Positions 26,596-34,758 of a stretch of DNA of 64,000 bases are shown piece after piece (position 1 is the first letter of the stretch; each line of letters starts with the position of its first letter). Under the pieces are notes generated by a model that worked only from the letters and a program-made list of their open reading frames with translations, made no database searches and was not told where the DNA came from. The DNA is from Myxococcus stipitatus. GTDB lineage: Bacteria; Myxococcota; Myxococcia; Myxococcales; Myxococcaceae. The stretch is from positions 2,914,001-2,978,000 of the forward strand of contig NZ_CP147913.1 of NCBI RefSeq assembly GCF_037414475.1, read 5' to 3'. A program made the translations under genes and the position numbers.

Positions 26596-29298
26596 ATGCG
26601 CTGGTCCCCCATCCTCCTCGTCCCCGCGTTGGTCTCACTGCATTGCACCCACGCTCCCGAGGCCGCGGCGCCGTCCACGCCCGCGGCCACGGTGGCCACG
26701 CCCCAGTGGCCCGAAGCCCAGCCTCCCGCGCTCCGGCTTCCCGACACCATCCAGCCCACCCACTACACGCTGGACCTGAGGCTCATCTCCACGGAGCAGA
26801 CGTTCTCGGGCACCGTCACCGTCGAAGTCGACGTGCGCGAGCCGGTGCGTCAGGTCTGGCTGCACGGCCAGGACCTGGAGGTGAGCTCGGCGCGCATCGA
26901 GACGGCGGCGCGCACGCTCGAGGCGAAGCCCGTCACCGAGAGCGAAGGCCGGTTGGGCCTGCTCCTGCCGGAGACGCTGGCGGCGGGCAAGGCCCGCATC
27001 GTCATCGCCTTCAGCGGCAAGGTCGACCGCGAGCGCAGCCGGGGCCTGTACTCCGTGGCGGAGGGGGGCCACGACTACTTCTACACCTTCTTCGAGCCGG
27101 TGGACGCGCGCCGCGCCTTCCCGTGCTTCGACGAGCCGGGCTTCAAGGTGCCCTGGAAGCTGCGCTTCACCGTGAAGGACACGGACGTGGCGCTGGCCAA
27201 CCACGCCATCGAGTCGAAGGAGGCGCTGCCCGGTGGGCTCCAGCGCGTCACCTTCATCGACAGCAAGCCCATGCCCAGCTACCTCGTCGCCTTCATGGTG
27301 GGGCCGTTCGACGTGGTGGACGCGGGCACCACGGGACGCAACAAGGTGCCGCTGCGCTTCGTCGTTCCGAAGGGCCGCGGCCCGGAGACGGCGTACGCGG
27401 CCAGCGTCACGCCGCGCATCATCACCGTGCTGGAGGACTTCTTCGACCAGACCTATCCCTACGAGAAGTTGGATGTCGCGGTGGTGCCGCGCTACTGGGG
27501 CACCATGGAGCACCCGGGCCTCGTCGCCATGGGCCAGCCCCTGACGCTCATCAAGCCCGGCGAGGAGACGATTCAACGCCGCCGGCGCTACGTCCAGATT
27601 GCCGGCCATGAGCTGGGGCACTACTGGTTCGGCAACATCGTCACCTGCCACTGGTGGGATGACATCTGGCTCAACGAGTCGCTGACCTCGTGGCTGGACC
27701 GCAAGCAGATGGACGGCTTCGAGCCCGCGTGGGGCTATGGGCGGGACGCCAGCAGCGGCGACCGGATGGCCGCGATGGAGACGGACGCGCTCGGCTCCAC
27801 GCTCCCGGTGCGCAAGGCGGCGACGACGCATGACGGGATTCAGGGGGTCTTCGACAATTCCACCACCTATTCCAAGGGCGCGGCGCTGCTCGACATGCTC
27901 GAGTCCTGGATGGGCGCGGAGAAGATGCGCGACATGCTCCGCCGCCATGTCCGCAAGCACGCGTGGAGCACGGCGACGGCGGATGACTTCGCCGGCACGA
28001 TTGCCGAAGCCGCGGGGCCGGACCTCGCCCGCGCCTTCCGGACCTTCATCGACCAGGCCGGTGTGCCCCGCGTCTCCGCCGAGCTCCAGTGCGAGACGGG
28101 CAAGGCCCCCAGGCTCAAGCTGTCCCAGGAGCGCTATGTGCCCGTGGGCTCCACCACCTCCACCGCGCAGACGTGGTCCATCCCCGTGTGCGTGCGCGCC
28201 GGAGGCCGCGCTGGGGACACGCGTGTCTGCCAGATTCTCTCCGAGCGCACGGGCGAGTTGGAGCTGCCCCTCAAGAGCTGCCCCCAGTGGGTGCTGCTCA
28301 ACGCGAACGGCGCGGGCTACTACCGCTCCAGCTACACGTCCCAGCAGCTCACGCAGGTGCTGGCCTCGCCCAAGGGCACGCTGAGTGTCGCGGAGCGGCT
28401 GACGCTGCTCTCGGACGCGGAGGCCGCGGCGAGCAGGGGAGACCTGCCGCTGGGTGATGCGCTGAAGCTGGTGCCGGGCACGGTGTCGGACTCGAACCGC
28501 GCCATCGTCACCGCGGGCGCCAATCTCCTCGGGCTGGTGCGGCAGGACTCGCTCACTCCCGCCGAGCGCACGCGCTTCCGTGCCTGGGTGGGTCAGCTCT
28601 ACGGGCCTCGCGCCCGGGCCCTGGGGTGGCAGCCTCGGCCGGGCGACACCGACGAGGTGAAGCAGCTGCGCTCGCTGTTGCTCAATCTGGCGGTGGGCAT
28701 GGGGGATGACGCGGCCCTGGCGCGCGATGCGCAGAAGCTCGCGCGTGCGTGGCTGGACAAGCGCGACAGCGTCAGCGCGGAGGCCGCGCCCCTGGCGCTG
28801 CGGGTCGCCGCGCGCACCTCGGACCGCTCGCTGTTCGACACGATTCTCGCGCAGGCGCGCAAGGCGAAGGACCACAACGAGCGACAGGAGCTGCTCTTCC
28901 CGCTCGCGTTCTTCACGGACCCGGCGCTGGTGCGCGAGTCCCTGGCCCTGGTGAATGGCGGCGAGTTCGACGTGCGCGACACGTACAAGCTCCTCGGGGT
29001 GTCGTTCTTCAAGGTCGATTCGCGCGAGGCGGCGTGGAAGTACTTCCGCGAGCAGTTCGATTCGATGGCGGCCAAGGTCCGCTCGGATGACCTGAGCGGC
29101 ATCGTGGGGTTCACCAGCCAGCTCTGCGACGACACCCAGCGCGCGGAGCTGGAGGCGTTCCTGGGTCCCCGCGTGGCGAAGCTGGAGGGGGCTCCTCACG
29201 CCTATGAGCAGGCGCTGGAGACCATCCGCCTGTGCGTGGAAGCGGACCGCGTCCACCGGCCCAGCGTGCAGTCCTTCCTGAGCCGCCTGCCCCGCTGA
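26596..29298 (+). CDS. M1-family zinc aminopeptidase, exported
   Basis: A protein of 900 residues, the length of PepN-like enzymes. An export signal is at the N-terminus (Pro/Leu/Val-rich, Cys17, not an ideal lipobox). The zinc site is HELGH (His338, Glu339, His342) with the third ligand Glu361 in WLNES. The substrate-binding loop is GTMEH (302-306), where the family usually has GAMEN. The ERAP1-like C-terminal helical domain fills the rest. It cleaves N-terminal residues from peptides, here probably in the periplasm or outside the cell (inference). A strong hairpin terminator follows at 29311. Confidence 0.94.
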   Translation: MRWSPILLVPALVSLHCTHAPEAAAPSTPAATVATPQWPEAQPPALRLPDTIQPTHYTLDLRLISTEQTFSGTVTVEVDVREPVRQVWLHGQDLEVSSARIETAARTLEAKPVTESEGRLGLLLPETLAAGKARIVIAFSGKVDRERSRGLYSVAEGGHDYFYTFFEPVDARRAFPCFDEPGFKVPWKLRFTVKDTDVALANHAIESKEALPGGLQRVTFIDSKPMPSYLVAFMVGPFDVVDAGTTGRNKVPLRFVVPKGRGPETAYAASVTPRIITVLEDFFDQTYPYEKLDVAVVPRYWGTMEHPGLVAMGQPLTLIKPGEETIQRRRRYVQIAGHELGHYWFGNIVTCHWWDDIWLNESLTSWLDRKQMDGFEPAWGYGRDASSGDRMAAMETDALGSTLPVRKAATTHDGIQGVFDNSTTYSKGAALLDMLESWMGAEKMRDMLRRHVRKHAWSTATADDFAGTIAEAAGPDLARAFRTFIDQAGVPRVSAELQCETGKAPRLKLSQERYVPVGSTTSTAQTWSIPVCVRAGGRAGDTRVCQILSERTGELELPLKSCPQWVLLNANGAGYYRSSYTSQQLTQVLASPKGTLSVAERLTLLSDAEAAASRGDLPLGDALKLVPGTVSDSNRAIVTAGANLLGLVRQDSLTPAERTRFRAWVGQLYGPRARALGWQPRPGDTDEVKQLRSLLLNLAVGMGDDAALARDAQKLARAWLDKRDSVSAEAAPLALRVAARTSDRSLFDTILAQARKAKDHNERQELLFPLAFFTDPALVRESLALVNGGEFDVRDTYKLLGVSFFKVDSREAAWKYFREQFDSMAAKVRSDDLSGIVGFTSQLCDDTQRAELEAFLGPRVAKLEGAPHAYEQALETIRLCVEADRVHRPSVQSFLSRLPR

Positions 29299-29310
29299 GG
29301 CGCGGGCATC

Positions 29311-29341
29311 GAGGCTCCCCTCTCCACACGAGGGGAGCCTC
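29311..29341 (+). terminator. Strong hairpin terminator after aminopeptidase gene
   Basis: A perfect 12-bp stem (GAGGCTCCCCTC / GAGGGGAGCCTC) with a 7-nt loop, 12 bp after the stop, followed by CCTTATC. Confidence 0.8.
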
Positions 29342-29416
29342 CCTTATCGTCGTCCCTTGGACTTCCCACCCGGCAGGCCGTGTACGCACCGGGCGCGGGC
29401 GCGCTACATCAGTGCC

Positions 29417-30157
29417 ATGTTCGACGCTGGCCGCTATCTCGAACGCATCGGTGCCGTGCCGGGCGCATCGCTGGCCGCGCTGCACCACGCCCACCTGGAG
29501 TCAGTCCCCTTCGAGAACCTGGACATCCACCTGGGCCGGCCCATCCGGCTCGACGTGGATGCATTGTTCGACAAGGTCGTCACGCGCCGGCGCGGCGGGT
29601 TCTGCTACGAGCTCAACGGCCTGTTCTCGCGGCTGCTCGTCTCACGCGGCTACGCGGTGACGCCGCTGTCGGCGAAAGTGGCCTCCGAACCCAAGGACGG
29701 GACGTTCGGCCCTGAGTTCGACCACCTGGCGCTCCAAGTGGAAGACGGCGGCGGGCGCTGGCTGGTCGACGTGGGCTTCGGCGATGGATTCCTGGAGCCC
29801 TTGCGTCTGGATGAGCGCGGTGTGCAGACGCGCGGCGGGCACGACTTCCGGCTTGTGCCCGAAGGTGAGCGGCTCATCCTCTTGAGGGATGTGGGCACGG
29901 GTTGGGAGGCGCAGTACTCGCTGTCCCTGGTGCCTCGCGCCCTGGGGGACTTCACCGGGATGTGTCACTACCACCAGACCTCGCCGGACTCCTTCTTCAC
30001 GCAGCGCAGGCTGTGTACGCGTGCCACGCCGAACGGCCGCGTCACGCTCAAGGAAGGCGCGCTCGTGCTCACCCAGGGACGCGAGAAGCAGGAGGTGCCC
30101 GTGGAGGAGAACGCCCGAGGGCAGGCGCTCGCGGAGCACTTCGGCATCCACCTCTGA
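29417..30157 (+). CDS. nat: Arylamine N-acetyltransferase
   Basis: Transfers an acetyl group from acetyl-CoA to arylamines or hydrazines, or acylates other substrates in biosynthesis. 246 residues. The catalytic triad is complete: Cys63 in RRGGFCYELN, His103 in FDHLALQV, Asp118 in WLVDVGFGD. The PFENLDIHLGRPI segment is also typical. The ATG at 29417 begins the standard MFDAGRYLERIG; an upstream in-frame start at 29357 adds unrelated sequence. No polyketide or rifamycin-like cluster is next to it, so a detoxifying role is more likely. Confidence 0.95.
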   Translation: MFDAGRYLERIGAVPGASLAALHHAHLESVPFENLDIHLGRPIRLDVDALFDKVVTRRRGGFCYELNGLFSRLLVSRGYAVTPLSAKVASEPKDGTFGPEFDHLALQVEDGGGRWLVDVGFGDGFLEPLRLDERGVQTRGGHDFRLVPEGERLILLRDVGTGWEAQYSLSLVPRALGDFTGMCHYHQTSPDSFFTQRRLCTRATPNGRVTLKEGALVLTQGREKQEVPVEENARGQALAEHFGIHL

Positions 30158-30213
30158 GGTGTTTGCCTTTCATGCATCCATCGCACTGACAGGGTAGTCT
30201 CCCCGGTCCACGC

Positions 30214-30864
30214 ATGGACTGCTCACACGCCTCGCTCCGCCCCACGCCTGAGCAGGATGCCTCCTTCGCGGCCGAGGCACTCGCGGCTGGCGAATTCTCC
30301 CACGCCGCGTTCCATATCGGCTGCGCCCTGGGCGCGGACTCGGAGCGCGCGGAGTGGTTGGAGTTGTTGGAGAGGCTCGCCCGCGCCGCGGGTCCCGAGC
30401 CCCTGCGCTACGTCTCCCTCGATGGCCGGGTGTCCTTCGCCACGGCGGCGGTCCATGCGTGGCTGCTCGCTCGCGGTGCGAAGACGCGGGCCGGGCTGGA
30501 GCTGCTCTCGCAGGTCGTCCGGTCCAAGCCCGACACGGACTTCGCACGGTGGGGCCTCACCTGGATGGAGCGTCCAGGCGCTTCCGAGTCCGTTCCTCCT
30601 GACGCGGCGGCGGCGCTGTTGAGCTCCGTGCTCTCGAAGACCGCGCGCGAGGACCGGGACACGTTCGCGCGGCTGCTCCGCATCACGGAGCCTCTCTCGG
30701 CCCGGCCTCCGGCCCATCTCGGACTGCGCTGGTTGCAGGGGACGATTCTTCATCGCCTGGGGCGACTGGACGATGCGCTCACCGTGGCGAAGTCCGCGCA
30801 TGCGAGTGCGCCGGGCTGGCTCACCGCGACACTGCTCGCTGGAATCCATCCTTCGTGTAGGTGA
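30214..30864 (+). pseudogene. Truncated helical-repeat (TPR-like) protein gene
   Basis: The open frame gives 216 residues: an Ala/Leu-rich helical protein with TPR-like segments (EALAAGEFSHAAFHIGCALG, GTILHRLGRLDDALTVAKSAHASAPGW). The final residues, GIHPSCR, are encoded by sequence that belongs on the other strand to an RHS fragment, so the native C-terminus was lost at about 30840. Whether the shortened product is still made is unknown. It is 56 bp downstream of nat on the same strand. Confidence 0.6.
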
Positions 30865-31067
30865 ACCCTTCCAGGTTCCTGCGCAGCGACGCCTCGAAGC
30901 CCAGACGCTACCCGGGCCCGAAGCAGCTCGGGCGTCGCCGGAGTCTTGAGCAGCGCGGTGCTGTAATAGCGCTCGATGAGCAGCGGCATGGAGCCTGGCA
31001 GGTGCAGGTCCACCCAGTGGTTGAACAGCGCCCCCGAGGCGACATCCACGGGATGACCGACGGCCAC
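30845..31067 (-). pseudogene. Decayed RHS-family protein fragment
   Basis: On the minus strand, GHPVDVASGALF, DLHLPGSMPLLIERYYSTALL and then (one frame over) RLGFEASLRRNLEGFTYTKDG match the conserved N-terminal PAAR-distal region of RHS/YD-repeat toxin proteins. The frame shifts near 30918, and the tryptophan expected after GPG is a TAG stop at 30908-30910. Everything downstream is missing. This is a clear remnant of a polymorphic-toxin gene, whose toxin tip and immunity gene are not in the window. Confidence 0.8.
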
Positions 31068-31309
31068 TCTTCCACCCTGCCCCCCCCATGTCTCACTCCC
31101 CTCCCAGACGAGCTGTCGACGGACTCCGTCGCGATGGAATGAGGCAAGGCCCGTGCGAACCCACAGTCAGGCGGACTTCGCCCCGCGCTGGGCCCCACGT
31201 CCATACGACGCGGCATGACACCTCATCTGAATCCGACAAGCTGGCCTCCCCCGAAGTCCTGGACTCTTCAGGAGTCCTTCATACCGTGACCGGTTACAGG
31301 CTCCAATCC

Positions 31310-31410
31310 ATCGCAACCAGGAAACGGTGACACCGTATTACTCAAGCCCTGCGGTCGAGGAACAGTGCGAGCGACTCACGGCAATCTTCAAGAAGGCACC
31401 GGGTCCTTGA
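31310..31410 (+). pseudogene. Tail fragment of a duplicate of the 33042-33920 gene
   Basis: This stretch encodes NQETVTPYYSSPAVEEQCERLTAIFKK, aligning with the C-terminus at 33842-33920 (KPGSLMPYYTRTTLEEHCERLTALLKK). DNA similarity continues past both stops for about 80 bp (for example the GTGTCGTGAxCATCGACCGCGCCG segment). Upstream sequence has diverged beyond recognition, leaving only the tail. Confidence 0.75.
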
Positions 31411-31476
31411 TGGGATTCCGATGGGACAGGCCAATGCAGCGCGTGTCGTGAGCATCGACCGCGCCGATGCCCTCGC

Positions 31477-31614
31477 CTCCTCACTCGAAAGGCCTCGGGC
31501 GATGGCTGCCCAAAAGCGCTGTCGATGCTCACGCCTGCCCACCGGTGGACGGCCGGGGGACGACATCCGTGCGCGCCCGGCCCGCTCCGCGCGTCGACGT
31601 TCTCTTGCGCTCAT
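31477..31614 (-). mobile_element. N-terminal remnant of an IS30-type transposase
   Basis: The minus strand encodes about 46 residues, including SSPGRPPVGRREHRQRFW and AAIARGLSSEEA, the typical start and first helix of long IS30-family transposases. It then runs directly into the duplicated tail sequence at 31477. The HTH, DDE domain and terminal repeats are absent. Confidence 0.65.
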
Positions 31615-31739
31615 CACGACATCTCTTTCTTGGAGTGTTGTGACGACCGATTGAATCCGCCCCCAACGAGTGCCCGTCCTCGTGCGACATGGACTCGACA
31701 CGGAGCGATTCAAGACCAGCAGGGACTCGCCCCGGTGTC

Positions 31740-31953
31740 CCTTCCCGCCAGACGCCAAGCACTTCGGTACATGGCAGCGAAGTCCGACGCCCGGCGGACC
31801 TCCCCGCGGCGGGACTTGCCGTGCCAATCGAGCTTCGCGTGCGGAGATTCTGCTGTCGCAACCCGGCGTGCTCTCGCCGAACCTTCGCGGAGCGACCGGT
31901 GCGCCTGTTGTCATCCCAGGCTCGGCGGACCCGGCGGCTGGCCACCGTGGAGG
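31740..31953 (+). mobile_element. N-terminal remnant of an ISL3-family transposase
   Basis: Residues reading ADLPAAGLAVPIELRVRRF, then CCRNPACSRRTFAERPVRLL and ARRTRRLA, are the zinc-binding N-terminal region of ISL3 transposases. The first half of the zinc finger and the whole DDE domain are missing. It is an isolated piece inside a 1.3-kb scar. Confidence 0.72.
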
Positions 31954-32177
31954 CGGGGGAAAGGCAGGGGAAAGTGCAGGGTGGCGGAATGGGCGGGACC
32001 GAGGCACTCCATGGCCTCCCGGGCATGGCCCCGTCGCGCTGCGTGGAGCAAGAAGCGCGCGTGGGGCAGATGTCCGCGCAGGCCCGTACGGGCACCGTGC
32101 CCTGCGAGTTCTGGTCCGGTACGGTCATTGCGAGTATGAAGGCTCCGAACACAGCGACGCCCCCTTGAGGCCCCCCC
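31954..32177. other. Scar sequence without recognisable gene
   Basis: I see no supported coding feature between the ISL3 fragment and the TPR gene at 32178. The stretch from 31068 to 31309 is likewise empty apart from a short hairpin (GGACTC / GAGTCC, 31261-31277). Confidence 0.5.
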
Positions 32178-32855
32178 ATGTGGATGACACTCGTCAGCCT
32201 TCTGCTCCTCGCTGGGACCGCCGACGAGGAGCAATGGCTCGTCGAGCAGATTGCCTCCACGTGCGTGGGCAAGGCCGAACTCGCGAGGCAGGCTGCACAG
32301 GCGCTCGCCGCGCGTCAGCTGGATGCCGCGCTCGAGAAGTACACGTCCCTCTCCCGCTGCGCTCCGGCCGTCCCCATCGTCCAGCGGCGGATGGGATTGG
32401 TCTTCTTCGAGAAGGGGGACTTCCGCAAGGCGGAGGAACACTACCGCAAGGCCCTCGCCCTGGAGGTCACCACCACCAACCAACTCGCGCTGCTGCAGGC
32501 CCTCGTCCGCCAGGAGCGCACGCTGGATGCCCCCCGCCGTGCCGAAATGCAGCGCCTCTATGACGAGCTGATGCGCTCTGGCGGAGAGCGCGTGGACATC
32601 TGGTCGAACCTCACCTACGTCGCCTTCCACCTGGACGATATCCCCTCGACCCGCCGCGCGGCACAGAGAGCCATCGCGCTGGGGGCGACGACGTGGCATC
32701 CGTATTTCTACGGCGGCATGGCCGAGGCGGTGGGAGAGTCGCCCAACCCCACACGCGCCCTCTCGCTCCTGGAGCGAGCCGAGCAGTTGGGCGGTCCCAA
32801 GAAGCACATCGCGTCCTTCCGTGAGCGACTTCTCGAGGCGCAGCGTCCTCACTGA
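32178..32855 (+). CDS. Exported TPR protein
   Basis: A protein of 225 residues. The N-terminal signal-like segment MWMTLVSLLLLAGTA is followed by TPR-type helices (ALAARQLDAALEKYTSLSRCAP, RMGLVFFEKGDFRKAEEHYRKALAL, SNLTYVAFHLDDIPSTRRAAQRAIALGA). It is probably a periplasmic adaptor. Flanks are scar sequence upstream and, about 190 bp downstream, another secreted protein on the same strand. Function unknown. Confidence 0.78.
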   Translation: MWMTLVSLLLLAGTADEEQWLVEQIASTCVGKAELARQAAQALAARQLDAALEKYTSLSRCAPAVPIVQRRMGLVFFEKGDFRKAEEHYRKALALEVTTTNQLALLQALVRQERTLDAPRRAEMQRLYDELMRSGGERVDIWSNLTYVAFHLDDIPSTRRAAQRAIALGATTWHPYFYGGMAEAVGESPNPTRALSLLERAEQLGGPKKHIASFRERLLEAQRPH

Positions 32856-33041
32856 AGGCGAGTGCCCTCCTGCTGCGCTCCATCCTGGCGCGGCGCCAAG
32901 GAAGCAGCGCGTGCCGCGGTTGGACTGGGCAGTCCCTCTCGAGTGGGCCTTCGACTTTGACGTCTTCCGCCTTGGGCATCTTGGACTGCCCGCCGAGGCC
33001 TTCAGAAATGACTTCTACGCACATTCATCTTCGGGGGTTCA

Positions 33042-33920
33042 ATGAGCACCACCGCTCTTCGGGGTGTCCTCGTCGTCGTTGCCATGATGGGGCTTCCTGG
33101 CTCGGCCCAGCCAGGAGGCTCCATTGAAAGTCCCCCGCCATCCCCCAGACTCTTTGTCTCATCCAGCATGGAGCGACTCCCCAAGGGAGTCCCTTTGGTT
33201 CTCTCCGTGGGATTGCTGCACCCGAACATTGACAGGCCCGTCGAAAAGCCCCTCTCCGGTTACACATTCTCCATTGAGGCCCTCAATGGAGGGTGGGACC
33301 AGTTCCTCTCGATTGAAGTCTTCCATCGAAAGAACCGGACGAAGACGCCCACGACGTGGCCGCTCGCCCGCGCCGGAGATCCACCTCGCGGCGTGAGGCT
33401 GACGTCCGACCACCAACAGGCAGTCGTCCATTACGTTCTGTCCCCAGAAGCGACGGCTCAACTCACTCCTGGAGAGTATGCCATTACCGCGGAACTGAGA
33501 ACGGAACAGGGCGCGTCGAAGGCGAGTTGGACAGGCAAGCTGCAGGCCGCATGGAAGATCCTCGTGGTGGAGAAACAGCCGAAGGTGGCCCCATCAGCAG
33601 CCTGTTACCTGGCGTTGAACTCGTTTGAGTACTTCAATGTCTTAGGTCGTCCCAAGGATGGGCTACAAGCCTTGAACGACGCCCTGACAGTCGCCCCACC
33701 AGGATTCGCATGGGCCTGCCTGGATAAACGTGCCTCTATCGCAGAGCAATCAGGGAATCTGGCGGGCGCCAAAGACGACTACTGCAAAGCCACCACCGAC
33801 ATCTACGTCGGGCGCATCGCGGAAATGGCGGCCCGCAAGCCCGGCTCGTTGATGCCCTACTACACCCGCACCACCCTCGAGGAACACTGCGAGCGACTCA
33901 CGGCCCTGCTCAAGAAGTAA
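33042..33920 (+). CDS. Secreted protein of unknown function with TPR-like C-terminus
   Basis: A protein of 292 residues with a signal peptide (LRGVLVVVAMMGLPGSAQ), then a beta-rich half (LVLSVGLLHPNI, YTFSIEALNGGWDQFLSIEVFHR) and a helical second half with TPR-like spacing (CYLALNSFEYFNVLGRPKDGLQALNDAL, ACLDKRASIAEQSGNLAGAKDDYCKAT). The ATG at 33042 follows GGGGG. A decayed copy of its 3' end lies at 31310, showing that the family was duplicated locally. I do not recognise the family. Codon use is less G/C-biased than in neighbouring housekeeping genes. Confidence 0.72.
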   Translation: MSTTALRGVLVVVAMMGLPGSAQPGGSIESPPPSPRLFVSSSMERLPKGVPLVLSVGLLHPNIDRPVEKPLSGYTFSIEALNGGWDQFLSIEVFHRKNRTKTPTTWPLARAGDPPRGVRLTSDHQQAVVHYVLSPEATAQLTPGEYAITAELRTEQGASKASWTGKLQAAWKILVVEKQPKVAPSAACYLALNSFEYFNVLGRPKDGLQALNDALTVAPPGFAWACLDKRASIAEQSGNLAGAKDDYCKATTDIYVGRIAEMAARKPGSLMPYYTRTTLEEHCERLTALLKK

Positions 33921-33989
33921 GCAGAGTGAAGAGCGAACAGGCCGAGACCCTGTCCCGTTTTGACAACTCGATGCGGCGTGTGTCGTGAA

Positions 33990-34035
33990 CATCGACCGCG
34001 CCGCATCTCCAGCCTCCTCCCGCGTCAAAGAAGGA
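33990..34035 (-). mobile_element. Very short IS30-like N-terminal remnant
   Basis: The minus strand reads LTREEAGDA and then the same ARSMxTTxAA sequence that borders the remnant at 31477, so the same junction occurs at both duplicated loci. It is too short to assign by itself; the parallel with 31477-31614 is the support. Confidence 0.4.
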
Positions 34036-34069
34036 GGTCCCCGTGTTTCATACTGTCAACCCCAAGCGA

Positions 34070-34405
34070 CTACGGCTTGGTGTATTCGAGGGTCAGACTG
34101 AACGTGGCGGCCGAGTAGCCATTCACCATGATGTATGCCGCTGGCGCGCCCACCGGCACCGTCAGGCTGCACGTCTCGGCGGCGATCGCCGTGTAGGGAC
34201 GACAGTCATACTGCGTTGTGGTGGGGGCCGCACCAAACCTGACATGCAGGTCCGGGTCGCCCGTGCCCGTCATCGTCACCTTGAACTGGGTGCCGGCCAT
34301 CGCGGAGATGGGGCCGTAGTTGGCATTGGCGAACTTCGCCACGGAGCCCGCGCGGGTCTCCGACAAATGAAACCCCTGTGATTCCAAGCGCGTCACACGC
34401 CACAC
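34070..34405 (-). pseudogene. Stray PPC (pre-peptidase C-terminal) domain fragment
   Basis: The minus strand encodes a PPC-like beta-sandwich: GTQFKVTMTGTGDPDLHVRFGA, DCRPYTAIAAETCSLTVPVGA and AAYIMVNGYSAATFSLTLEY. Such domains end secreted metallo- and serine peptidases. There is no signal peptide or catalytic domain, and similarity starts abruptly near 34350, so this is the tail of a lost secreted-enzyme gene. Sequence from 34406 to 34758 shows no supported gene. Confidence 0.65.
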
Positions 34406-34758
34406 AGGGGCGCCCTGGAAAGGACACCCCGGACGACTGCCACGGATGTGTTACGGAACAAGCGAGTCCCTTGGCGCGCCCCCCAAACACTGTCAAAGCC
34501 GCGTCACAAGGCAACCAAGAACACCGGCCTGGACTGAAACACAGTCACGACGCCGCCACGGGCATGGGCACGGAAACACGAGCGCGTGACGCACGCCCAT
34601 GACCGAACGCTCATTCGCCATGACGCGTATCAGTTTCCTGAGCAGACCTCAGACGTCCAAAGCCTTCACGCCCCCGCGCCTCACGCGCAGCCATTTCAAG
34701 CACTCGGAATCTCACAAATCGATAACAGGTCCATCACTTGCACAGGCGCGTGGGCGCC

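Noticed and set aside
31261-31277. GGACTC/GAGTCC hairpin as an IS terminal repeat or terminator
   Set aside because: The stem is six bp, with no gene end or transposon end next to it.
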